From: Saururus chinensis
Taxonomy: Eukaryota > Streptophyta > Magnoliopsida > Piperales > Saururaceae
DNA length: 64,000 bases
Direction of reading: 5' to 3'
NCBI GenBank assembly: GCA_035235625.1
Contig: CP141140.1
Span: forward strand, 57,493,152 to 57,557,151
The number at the start of each line of letters is the position of its first letter. Positions within the stretch are counted from its first letter, which is position 1. The position numbers were made by a program, and so were the translations under genes. Positions 25,087 to 36,500 of this stretch are shown piece by piece. Below the pieces are notes generated by a model. That model was not told the origin of the DNA. It saw only the letters and a list, made by a program, of their open reading frames with translations, and made no database searches.

Positions 25087-26938
25087 TCGTGTTGCTCGTT
25101 GTAAATATGTATCTTTTCCTCCATGGGTTGCGTTTCATAGTGCCTTTCTTCCAAGAATAAAAAAGCAGAGGTGTCAGTGGGGAGGTCATGGGATGCAAGT
25201 GAATTGTTTTAATGGGTTTAGCTGGTTGTTGGTCTGTTTCGTAGCAGGATCCCATTTTCACTGGTCACAAAGAGCCGCACTGTTGGGGGCAGAACTTCCG
25301 TGACGTTGCACAACTCCTCAATGTCCTCATCAGCCATCTGGTCACGCCTCCCATTAGAGAAATGAAACAAAGAAAGCACAGTACATTGCATCATAGCCAA
25401 TCAATCTGTCTAATAAAATCTTCTAATAATTAGTTTTGGCTTAATAGAACATGTGGGCCTCATTCGGTCTATATCTTCTCTATAATTAAAACTTAATTAA
25501 AATATTTTATCAGAGAGACGCGTCTCATGATTATTACTCCCTCCATCTTAAATTTATAGCTGCATTTGATTAAAAAAAAATTATTCTATTTTAATAACTT
25601 TATTTTGTTAAATTTAAGTAGTTGAGTACTTAATTCCTTTTTTTAGATGTGGGTTGCACCATTTAAAAAAAATTATTTTTTTTAAATATAGCCATTTATA
25701 TAAGGGAGTATTTTTTTTTAAAAATAATTTCATCAACTTATTTTATTGACCCCACATAAATAGAGAGGACCCAAGAGCACAAATGGTAGAAGAAGAGGTA
25801 GAAGTAGGAAGAGGGAAGGCAGGGGGTGTCAAAAGTGGGAGTTGTAGACGTAGGGTATCAAGAGAGAATATATAAACCCACTAATGCATACTGATGCCTT
25901 CAAGAGCATCAATTCAACCCTACTATTTTGTAATGTATAATCGATTCAACATTAGGTTCTAGGAAACTCATGACTGCCTTTGATAGTGGACATTCTTTAT
26001 ATGGATGTCCAGAAACACTAAGAAATTGCAATGCCATATCTATTGATAATGAATTGTCTATAGCAATTTTTATTCAACAAAATCTTTCACTAGGTTGGCA
26101 ACACATTTGACGGTGAAGAAAATGATATTTTGCTTCAAATGCCTTTGTAGATAAATGAGATTAATGTGCCTCAAAATTTATGAAGGATCATTGTGAGGAT
26201 TTGTGAGTCATTTGTGTAGAAAGGTCCTCTTGATGAGCTTTTCCACAAATGAGCTTCATAATTTTTTTAACACAAGTTCATATTTCGAGGTCATTTGTTT
26301 AGAATTTATAGGGAAATAATTAATGTGAGTTGCCAAACAAGAACTATTTACTAACATTTATTAGGAAAATAATTTGACATGAAATATGACATCCAAACAA
26401 GATTAAAGACATTTAAAAAAATATGATACTTAACACCAGTGTTTTTAAAATTGACCTGACCACTTATATGAATTGGTGGTTAGACTAGGCTAACTAGGTT
26501 TAACCAGCCATGCCCCTAACCCAAACCAGTTAGAGGATGCAATAATTTAATCCACCACCATGAGTTAATCAGAGTACACAGTCACCACTTTATTTAAAAA
26601 CAAAGTAAAGAAAATAAAAGAAATTAAACTATTACTACCAAACATACTACTAGTAAACATCTTTATATAACTCAAAATTAATAGGCATGATGACATCAAA
26701 TGCCTTCACGTTTAAAAGAAAGATCCATACTTCTCTAAATAGAAATAATATCAAACAAAATAGTGGTGTCTCAAAGTTTTGCTTAAATGTATTAATTATT
26801 AGAGAAAATTCTCACCAGAACCCTAAAATACCTATAATATCCCATTACGTCCTCTTTAAAAATTAAATTCTTTATTTTAATTTTTAGTTTTCACTTATTC
26901 TCAAAAAGTCTTCGCCCCACTGATTGACCTTTATTATA
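25087..26938. other. Intergenic region with one MITE
   Basis: No gene recognised. Short open frames at 25,070-25,400 on the - strand overlap the 3' flank of the HAD gene and have no recognisable similarity. The MITE at 25,537-25,708 is listed separately. Confidence 0.5.
25537..25708. mobile_element. Stowaway-like MITE with TA target duplication
   Basis: 172 bp. The left end ctccctccatcttaaattta (then tagctgcattt) mirrors the right end (aaatatagccatttatataagggag). Both sides carry TA (25,535-25,536 and 25,709-25,710), the target of Tc1/mariner-class MITEs. The interior is AT-rich and non-coding. Confidence 0.7.
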
Positions 26939-27241
26939 CCTAAATTACCCTTCTTTTCGTCATCTTATGCCCATACTTTTATAACGCCTCTTCCCCCACC
27001 GGGCACCTCTTCCACCGGCGTCTTCTCCCTCCTTCTCTTCTCATGCTCTTCAATGGGCAGTGGAGGGCCGCGAGCGCCTGGAGTTTTGGACCTTGGCCTT
27101 GTTCAGGCCACTTGGGATCGCGCACTTGGACCCGCCTCCGTCCCTTTTCTACTCTCCTCCACCTCCACAACCCAGGTTCCACCTTAGACGCAGAGCCAGA
27201 CGCTGGCGCTTTTCGTCTCTCTTGACTTTCTCCCCTTTCAG
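26939..27241 (+). other. Possible promoter and leader exon of the broken E3-ligase-like gene
   Basis: A TATA-like tttata (26,977-26,983) precedes a GC-rich stretch ending ctcccctttcag followed by gtgaaaa at 27,242, a usable donor. With the acceptor ttatatcag ending at 28,677 just before the ATG at 28,701, this gives a leader exon plus a 1.4-kb leader intron. That matches the layout of many plant genes. Inferred from signals only. Confidence 0.35.
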
Positions 27242-28700
27242 GTGAAAATACAAGTACTGATTGTCGGAGGACTCCGTTATTTTGATCAAGGACGTGCTTT
27301 TTCAATCTAGTTTTGATCGGACGGAAAATAATTTTTAAAAAATGGTTTTCTGTGCCTATGCAATTCGTGTTCGAGGTTTCCAAGGTCTTGTACGTGATTT
27401 GCGTGTGTGCCTAATTCTCTGGTAGCTAGGAAACAGCCGGGAAGGTGAGGGGACCCTGCCGTTTGATGCGTTTGAGCGTGTTTCGGCTGAATTTCCAGTG
27501 TAAGTCTGTAGCGACAAGCTGAAACAGCCACGGATTGTAATATCTATCTTTTTGTTTTCTTCTTTGAGTTTTTTGATCGATGCTGGGTATTGTGTTTGTG
27601 ACTTATTGATGGAATTGTTTGTAGTTGCAAACGGTGATATGGATTTAACAAAAAAATGAAATTTTTATAGGTGGAAAAGAAAGGTATGATTAGATTATTA
27701 CGGATTGGTATTTGGTATGGTGGGAATTAAGAGTGGTCCGTGTGCTGTTGGTGATCATGTCCTCAATATTTTGCTTCTCTAAAAAATAGTTGAGTTCTCA
27801 GAATTATCATCCATAAGGGAAGAGAACCATGAAGTTTGTTTCTCCAATACAATCAATTTCATTTGATGGTTCACTTTATTTCAGCTATGACTGATAAACT
27901 AAGATAAGAAGTTGGATTTACTCATTCATTCTGTTTTTTTTTATACATGAGCGGGTATATCTTTTCTAAATCCATTGAAAGATGTAGTTTTTGTCCATCG
28001 CAAGAAGTTGGTGTCTGTACTAGGCAAATACAACTTTTTGCCCATTTTCTAGCTTACTTCTCACATTTATGAAGCCTTATATAAGAGCCGTGAATTTTAT
28101 GCTTGTGATACACCTCAGCTAAACTTGCCTGAGATTTTGGTTTATGTTGTTGTTGCCTAACTGATAAATATCATGATATATGTCATTTGTTATGCAACTT
28201 GACCCTTCTTTGTATAGATGATTACTCTTAATCTATGTTATTTGTGTGATGGAAATATCAACTCATATAGCCAACTGCAGATAACTAGGGAAAAATAACA
28301 TAGCGGTGTATCTGGGTATTATTATCCCCATGTTATGAGGGTTGTGCCAGGGAGGGATTTGGGATTAATTATTTCTTTTGTGTTCTTTACATGGATCAAT
28401 ATCATCATGTCGAGTATGACGAGGTTGTAAGTCAAACTCAGAATCCATGTTAAGTAGTGTAATTGTTTATCTAAACTCCTTATATATGTCACATACTTTC
28501 TTCTTTTAAGCCTGTTCACTTTTTTAAAGGGCAATATTGATGATACCGCCCTTATGACGGATCATTTGTTTCTACATTTAGTTAATTACTTTATTTTGCT
28601 ATTTGATTTGCTTATATCATTGCATCAAATAGTCCAGAAGTAATTGAGAGGAACTGATAGATTCCATTTTATATCAGTAGATTGTACTGCGTTTACATAA
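27242..28700. other. Intron-like T-rich sequence
   Basis: T-rich, no sustained frame, bounded by plausible splice signals (gtgaaa and atatcag). No repeat recognised. Confidence 0.35.
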
Positions 28701-29510
28701 ATGGAGAACTATGTCAGCAAGAAAGTTTCTTGTGAGCTTAGTATTACTAGAAGGGAGAACATACTTACTTCCAAAGATACAAATAATGGGAGCAGAAGCA
28801 CTCAATATTGTAAACGGCTTGGATGTAGCACCAGGCTTGACACCAAAGAGGGCAATCAGATAGGTAATTCAGAGAAGGGAAAATATTCCAAACCTTCTTT
28901 CCGTGCTTCAAGTAGCAAGACAGTAGTTGGAAGCTCCTATAGATCATTTTCTAACGCAAATGACTTAAAAAGCTCTAGCAAATATCCCCAGGAAAAAATT
29001 GATTTGTGTCAAAGCAGTAACATGCAGAATCGAACAGATTGTGAAGTTTTAGGGACCTCTGCTTCTTCTTTAGTTGTTTAGGTTCAAAATGTTGAACGTG
29101 GACTTCTTGATGGTATTAGTTCAATGGAAGAGGAAGTACTGAACTCTGCCACGACATCAAATACAACGTCCAAAAATCAAATCACTCCATGTTTGGATGT
29201 GAAAGATCAGGTTGCTTCTATTGGCCCATCCATCAAACAGAATTTTTCTTCCCAAACTTCTGTTGGCACATAAAAAGGATCAGTCTTATTGGGTCCAGAT
29301 ACTGGTTCTCATAACCGTAGCCTCAAGAATTTCCGTTGTACATCACTATCAGATGTGCTTCCTTCTGGCTATACTAACTCAATTTCTACTCCCGCTCCCA
29401 GAGGGACCGATTCTACTAAAAGGAGAGGTCTTCTTGCAGATGGAGAGAGCTCTTCCAGGAGGGGAAAGAGCACGAGCAGGTCATCTACCAAAGGAAGTTC
29501 AATCTTACTC
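28701..29510 (+). pseudogene. N-terminal fragment of a RING-type E3 ubiquitin ligase gene
   Basis: A single frame opening with ATG at 28,701 carries the signature of the N-terminal, low-complexity part of plant RING E3 proteins of the At4g31450/At5g24870 type. The landmarks are an early CKRLGCSTRL (family: NRIGCSGRL), then SKPSFRASSSKTVVGSS (family: SRPSFRSSSSGKEIIGSS), then FRCTSLSDVLPSGYTNS (family: LRCNSISDVIPSGCSSS), and Ser/Arg-rich sequence before the break. In-frame stops at 29,079-29,081 and 29,271-29,273 interrupt it, and the last part continues in another frame. The RING domain and the whole C-terminal half are absent. At about 29,510 it runs straight into MULE transposase tail sequence. 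It is a broken copy, probably duplicated or captured. The match is from memory of the family; the precise parent gene is unknown. Confidence 0.6.
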
Positions 29511-29703
29511 TCGTTAATATTCCTACTTTGAAAAAGCCAGATGAAAAAAATTTAGTATTGCCACTATTAACAAGAAGGCAACCTGGGAGGCCCAAGAAGA
29601 AGAGGATTCTTTCTCTTGGTGAGAAAATAAAAAGAAAAATAAAATGTGGTTGATGTGGTAAACTTGGTCACCACAACAAAAAGTCATGTAAAGAGGCTTT
29701 GTA
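29511..29703 (+). pseudogene. C-terminal tail of a Mutator-like transposase
   Basis: Reads ...RRQPGRPKKKRILSLGEK, then a CCHC knuckle (CGKLGHHNKKSC) preceded by a stop in place of one residue, ending KEAL and a stop at 29,701-29,703. The basic GRPKKKR stretch followed by a CCHC knuckle is the usual end of plant MURA-type transposases; compare the MULE at 48.6 kb, which ends with RPRSVRIR and CGRCKQSGHNSKSC. The upstream catalytic and SWIM domains are missing. It is not derived from the 48.6-kb MULE, since the sequences differ. Confidence 0.65.
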
Positions 29704-30865
29704 GTCCCTCATATATAATGTTTTTTTTCCTACTTTTGTTTTAGTAATACAAAATTTTCAATTTTTATATGCAAATTATAATTTCATATTCAAAAGGCAT
29801 TGCTTAGTTGACATTTTAATTTCCCTTTACATACTAAATCATTAATTTAGTGTTACAGTAAATTTATACTCTGTCAGTATCATAGTATAAATCTACTGTA
29901 ATTCATTTTATGATTTTATATTGAAAAGTCATGTACCACAGCAAATTTATACTTTGTTCTGATTTCATATTGAAAGGTCATGCCTTACAGTAAATTCATA
30001 CTGCTGTAATTCATTTTTTGAAGGGAATGTAAGAAATAGATACAAGCGGGAAAACACAAAGGGTGCTCAGAATGATGAACAGTCTACCTCTTATCAGAAA
30101 CAAAAAAAAAATCAAAAATTCCAATATCATCAAGTGTTGTTTACTTGTTACTTATTGGTATAAATTTCTTGTTTTCTCTGAGCCCAAAGGTTGAAGAAAC
30201 TTATTAAAACTTACAGTTCTGTAAAGGAACCTGTTTATTATGGAGTCACATAACACCACACAAAGAACTCTTTCCATGAGATCTGTAGATTCTTTGATGG
30301 CATTGGATCACTCGTGAGATTAGAATACACTAGCAAGACATGATGTCAGCCTAATGGTTTTCCTTGCCGAACTTCACATAACATTCTAATTCCTCTTTTA
30401 CACAGAAACTTTGATTCGTATACAACATAAAATCAAATGGGCAACACGACCTACATGTTAGTGGCAATGTTCACACTTGTCATGCTCTCTAGTCCAACAC
30501 ACAGTGCAATGAAGCCAGAGTTTAACACGTAAAATAGGCAAATGAGAAGAGTCAACACTAAAGATGTGACCTGAGGGCAAAGCCTAGATCAACGAAGAGT
30601 CCAAAACATTAGCAGTCGGTCAAGTCCAGCAACAAAAAAACTTTCCAATAAAATGGTTCCTGATGGGTTGATAACCCCTATATGTGTTAGCAAATGGTTG
30701 TTATAACAATTTCATCATGAAGTCATGTGTTACAAAATACATTTTACAACACAAAATCAGTTTTCACACCAAGTTGGCTTCTGCACTTGAATCATTCCCC
30801 TATTTGATTCACACAAGAGGCTTCTGGACAGTCATCTAAGTTACTCCTGCATCCACCATAGAACA
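29704..30865. other. Intergenic, diverged forerunners of the tandem array
   Basis: No gene recognised. Around 29,855-30,010 there are three or four loose versions of cagtaaatttatact and attcatttt, resembling the 44-bp unit of the array that follows. Confidence 0.4.
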
Positions 30866-30869
30866 TAAC

Positions 30870-31325
30870 AGTAAATATATACTCTGTTATTTACATCCAC
30901 CAAAAAATAAAATAGTAAATATATACTCTGTTGTTTACATCCACCACAAAGCAGAACAGTAAATATATACTCTGTTATTTACATCCAAAGAACAAAATAG
31001 TAAATATATACTCTATTGTTTACATCCACCACATAACAGAACAGTAAATATATACTCTGTTATTTACATCCACCAAAGAACAAACAGTAAATATATACTC
31101 TGTTGTTTACATCCACCACAAAACAAAATAATAAATATATACTCTGTTATTTACATCCACCAAAGAACAAAACAGTAAATATATACTATGTTGTTTACAT
31201 CCACCACATAACAGAATAGTAAATATATACTCTGTTATTTACATCCACCAAAGAACAAAACAGTAAATATATACTCTATTGTTTACATCCACCACATAAT
31301 AGAACAGTAAATATATACTCTGTTC
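30870..31325. repeat. Tandem array, 44-bp unit, 11 copies in alternating dimers
   Basis: The core agtaaatatatactctgtt is present 11 times. The next base alternates strictly A, G, A, G through the array (attta versus gttta). The spacer alternates between the caccaaagaacaaa type and the caccacataacaga type, so the true repeat unit is a dimer of about 88 bp. The short open frame on the - strand here is repeat-derived. Confidence 0.9.
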
Positions 31326-32846
31326 ACATCCATCTGATTTTAGCATTGCCTCACAGATAATATATGAAACATTTCCACATCTCGTGTTGCTGTCCAAAAA
31401 GGATCCCGAAAATGAAACCAAAGGGTAGGATATGAAAGCAAAAAACTTTACTCGATCTGGGCCGTCAATAAGATCACCGATCACTATTTGACTCGTCGGC
31501 ATAAGCATCAGCATTCAGCTGGGAGGCAAATAAAAGTAGAACCACCAAATTTACAACTTGTTTCTTGACCTTGAGGACCTTCATCTTGCCCAGTAGTTCA
31601 AGTTTAGTCCGTCCACAGGGTGGACTCGAGCCAAGATATTTTTAAAGCATTTTGTCTGCTTCCATGTGAACGGATGTGAGTCCAAACTCCACAACACTAT
31701 CACAATTCGCAAAGCAGAACAACATCTTTATCATGTGTACCCCAAGGACTCTTGGAAATCCAAAATTGTACATTAAAAGGGAACGCAAAGAACGAGTACC
31801 AAATCACCACTCAGCAATTCCTGCAAAAGCATCAAAACCAAATTCCTGAAACAGATGCAAACAACGCAAAACACAGAAAGAAATGTATGTAAAGCCCAAT
31901 TTCAGGAGGCGAGACGAAAAAGGTGTGGTCTCAACCCAAATGGAAAGAATGGGCTTTGGCGTATAATCGTTGTTGTATGCCGGCAACAGAACCGAGACGG
32001 AGATGGTTGAGCCGCCCCAGCTCTCCCAGAGGCAGATTTGAAACCCCAAATCGACTAAAGAAGCGAATCACTTCGTCAAAGACGAGCAAAGAGGGGTTTT
32101 AGAAGATAAAGTACCGGGTAAAATAGAAGTGGAGTCTTAGTTGGATGCCGAAGGCGAGGAGGTGGAGGAGAAGGTGGACACCGTTGAAAAGCTCGGTGGA
32201 GGTCCTAGGACAGCAACAATCAGTGAGGAAGATGGCAAGCAATGGATTGCAGTAGCATGAAATCGCCGGAACGAAGCTTCAAATCGCCGGAGCTTTTATT
32301 TTGATCAAGAGCAAATGGTGCGCAGTCCCTGGGTGGTTGGAGTCTTAAATTTGGAATTTAATGGGAAAAGAGAGAAGGGTATTTTAGGATTTTTAAAAGT
32401 TACCTATAACTCAGTTACTTATTAGTCAATTTCTAATGATCGGGACTTAACGATAATTAAGCATCAAACTTAGTCCTAATGGGTCACGCGCCCTAATTAT
32501 TAATCTATCCCATAGTAGTTGTCTCTATCCCTGCTCAACATTTCTTTAATTTTTGTTTTGTACACAAAATAAATTACCCTGAGTACCTGCATACATAAAT
32601 CATACAGGGATCCTTGAAGGATTCCCAAAATAAAATAGAATAAGGGGTGAGCATAGCCCAATAAGGTTTTTTTATATCAAATAATCTATATTAACACCAT
32701 AAAGAATAATCTCATAGATGAAACTTCCAAATACTGCATTAAGTCATAAATAGATCTCAATATTCATAAAAATTGCTACACTATGCTAGCATAAATAGTT
32801 CAATTAATGCATCAAAGAAATATCCTAATAAAATAAAGTCATAGTT
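31326..32846. other. Unassigned sequence, possible - strand leader near 31.9-32.3 kb
   Basis: The stretch 31,900-32,340 reads on the - strand like a transcript leader (C/T-rich, with ccaccttctcctccacctcctcg). I cannot identify a protein; the - strand frames 31,239-31,514 and 31,804-32,049 look like nothing I know. With the 26.9-kb GC-rich segment it might form the two flanks of one element, but no clear inverted repeat supports this. Confidence 0.3.
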
Positions 32847-33531
32847 TGTAAGATCCCTAAATCTTAAGCTGGTTTAATTAATTACGTTTGTTGTTATTAT
32901 GCGGTTTAGTACCAATTTTACCGATTTGACTTATTTTTTTATTTAAGATAGTTAATGGTGGTTTTAATTAGTACTTTCTTCATTTTGTTGGTTTTTATGT
33001 TAAACTAAGTCTATTCAAATTTTTCTGGAATTTTTTGCAATTTTTCTAAAAAAGTTACGGTGCAGGTCCCACTGTGGCCCCCATGTTCGTAAATTGGGAG
33101 GATGGGTTTCACAAAACCCTAAAACCATCTTATTTCACTACTAAAATGTTTTAAAATTTTTAAACTTTGTTTTGGACTCAAAATGAACAAATTACTTATT
33201 TTTAGTAGTAAATTTTATTTGTACCCCAATTTTTCATTAGGTATACCCATGATTTACTATAAATAGAAAGCCCCAGCTTCATTCCCATTTGGAAAGGGCT
33301 AAGACCTAGAGGCTAAGTAGCCCTAATCCTCATTCCACAAGAGGAAAGCTCAATTAAGGTAAGGATTAGCCTTAATTTTTCATTAATTACTTAGAATTTT
33401 GCCTAATTTTTCTTAACCCCATCTTTTTCAAGGTTAAATCTTATTTTTTATTATTAAAGTTTTTTATTTTGACCTCTATTTCAAACTTCTAATGAGGGAT
33501 TTTCATTTTGGAATAAAACAAACCCTAGATC
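32847..33531 (+). mobile_element. LTR D, left part (relative of LTR B)
   Basis: Begins TGTAAGATCCCTAAATCTTAA, matching the - strand start of LTR B (TGTAAGGACCCTCATCTTTAA). It follows B closely through the TATA box (actataaatagaaag, about 33,258), the ctaatcctcattcc stretch, attaaggtaagg, and ccctagatct where A2 inserted. It is split by A2 and resumes at 38,217. It lacks its distal part, so it is a truncated fossil. Confidence 0.65.
33527..33531. repeat. 5-bp target duplication of LTR A2, left copy (agatc)
   Basis: agatc precedes TGTAACACC at 33,532 and recurs at 38,212-38,216 after GGGCATTACA. Confidence 0.85.
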
Positions 33532-36500
33532 TGTAACACCTGAGATTTTTTTTCACATTTTCTTAAAATTCACAAAAAATTGTTGCAATACAACGGCTGT
33601 AAATTAGAGGAAAACAATGAAATCAAAACCTGTAAAAATAGTTTATAATTAAAAATACTAAACATCAATTTTCCATCCAACTTTATCCTTATTCAGTCCA
33701 ACATCATATGGCCAAAGCAAATATCCTCTAGCGCTACTCAAAAACAAACTTACGACTAAATTACCATGATCATGGATTTTTAAATACAAATAACTCCGAA
33801 ACATCCCTGAGTACAAGTCCGATAAACAGTCCACTGTCTGATCCAAATTAAAAGTCCAGAATACATACACTTTAAATCTTATCTCACCCAATACATTAGA
33901 TCATGGCACAAAATATACTATTATTGAGTCAAATATACCTAAATCAAAAGGGGAAACAATCCACCGCAGAATCGGGCATCCATCTCCAGGAGCTCTCCAA
34001 CACAACCTGTAAAAGCCTCCCGAACAATGGGGCTAAAAAAATAGGGTAATGAGTATTTTCATACTCGGTAGGAAAATACCAAGTAGGGAATCCTAAACAG
34101 TAAACTCAATAAGTTCATAAAATACATGTGTTCATGCAACTCAAACATAAAGCAATCAACGCAATATAATCATATATATCTGCATATAACAATGCATAGC
34201 ACACCAATGAAAGCAAATTTACACAAACACCCTTAATCAGGATCTTACAACTTACTCGTACCATCGTACGCATACTCAATACCTTACACATACTCGTACG
34301 ACCTTACTCGTACAATCTTACACTTACAGTCCTCTCATAATCATATACTTACAGTCGTGCTTAGAAACTTACACTTATATTCTTACTCAGAATCATCATC
34401 TTACAGTCATGCCCATACTCATACTCATACAACTTACAATCGTACTCATACTATCAACCACTGAAGCTCATTACAACTAATAAGCTCTAGCGTCAAAAAA
34501 GAAAAGAATGTCATTGGGGCATCACCTTAACCTCCGGGGAGTGACTAGATGTCATAGACTTTTCCAAAGACAAGGCACACCTATGCTCATGGAGCACAAG
34601 ATCAAACAGGTAAGAGTAGATCCATGATACTACTTACCTAAGCACGCAAACATATACCCACACATAAGGGGTCATACAATTGCCCACACATAAGGGGTCT
34701 TATAGTGCCATACAATTGCCCACCATTATGGGTCTTATAGTGCCAGTGCCACTCTCGGGCAGAAATCATATAATGTCTCTTGGGTGGAATCATACAATGC
34801 CACTCTTGGCCAGGAATCATACAATACTCTCAACAGAGTATTAAACGTCTAGGCATAATATAACACATAGACCAAATTGAAAACATACATACAGTTGCTC
34901 TCAACAGAGCATAAAACGTTTGGTGTCTATATAGCACACAAACAACATCCTACAGGATAAACACCATGGCAAGACATGAGAAATATTTAACCGACTCATT
35001 ATCAGCTAGCTCAAACACAGATTTTAATCCATCGAACCCTCAGGTCTCAAACTGACAACGCTATTATTAGCTTTCTCATAATTCAAGTTTGAATTAAGTA
35101 AATTATGCGGTACAATTATGCCACACAAACACACAGCCCTAGACTGATCAAACCGAAGCTGAGCCCGATCGAAACCCTAGTTCGTCAGGGCAACAGACTT
35201 CACTTACCCGTCCATATCATGATCAACTCACCGTACATCAAATCCTTACATAATCATATAGTCTCCGCCATCCACCTTATGGCCAAAACATCTTACACAT
35301 ATGTCATCAAACTGAGCTAATCACAGTAGATCCATGTTATCATCCTCTAACTTAATACCTCATTTATTATGCTTACTTTTCGCTTCATAATCTGTATGTT
35401 ATGCTTGTACAATTATACAGGCTCTTACTGTCTAATAAACCTTCATAAGGCTCTAAGCCTAAGTCTTCTTATTTACCGAACCCCTAACGTACGCTCCAAA
35501 CCAGACCAAACCAATCCGCTCAAATCCTTGGCTGTCAAACTTACGTCCACCATCTTTTGTCGCATGCCTACACATCCAAATCTACATCCAACTTCGTACC
35601 AACCCTCTGTCATCTCTTATCGCTCATTGCCCAAACTTCTACCGACACATAGCCCACATACGTAACTAACTCACAATTGCTAGCCACCACTAGCATGTCC
35701 ATGAAACATATATGTATCATACTAACATATTCGCTAGCCATTACTAGCGCATACATATTTTGCATACATAAAACACACATACATACATACATATATATAT
35801 ATATATATCTCAATGTGGCATAATTCATTATCTTACATCATGCAAATAAACCATGATTTGATATCCAAACATGGAATCATATAATCCTAGCATGTTGCTA
35901 CTCATTCAAAGCATGTTATTATCAAATTACAAGTTCAAAGCTCCCCTACCTCGTAATCATGATGTTTGATGGCGAGCATACGACGGTGGTGGCGTCAGCG
36001 GCCAAAAGCTTTGCTAGGTTGAGAGAGTTGTTGTCCCAAGGGTTTAAAACAAGCTAAAAATATTCACAGCCAAACGGGGTGTCAGTAGTTAATGCAGCAA
36101 AATCCGCGATCCATGGTAGCACACTACGGGGGGCCGGGAGAAAAGTTGTACCAACGAGTGGCAGGTGTGACTAAAGGTTCAGGTTTCACATTAAAATTTG
36201 ACTAGTGGTTGAACAATACTCAACCAATCACAAGACGTCAAAATTGGCTGTGGACGGCACCCAACGGCATTGATTTTGCCTTCACAGGGGCCCAATTAAG
36301 GGCGAAGGGCATGGGGTGACACTAAAGGACAAAGGAGAGGTGGAGAACTCTAGTGGTCAAATCCAAATGATGGCGGAGCCATCCGACTGTCAGCAGCACC
36401 AAAATCTTATACTACACGTGCAGCTACATGCACAAGCGGCCAAATGGGAGGGGGAGAGGCTAGACAGAGGCGGTCCAAGGCTCATAAAGGGTCCGACAGG

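Noticed and set aside
26800-32500. Terminal inverted repeats bounding a single MULE around the E3/transposase fragment
   Set aside because: taattatta occurs near both sides (26,790 and 32,493) and cctaaaatacc words face each other, but the ends do not align as inverted repeats. Not called.
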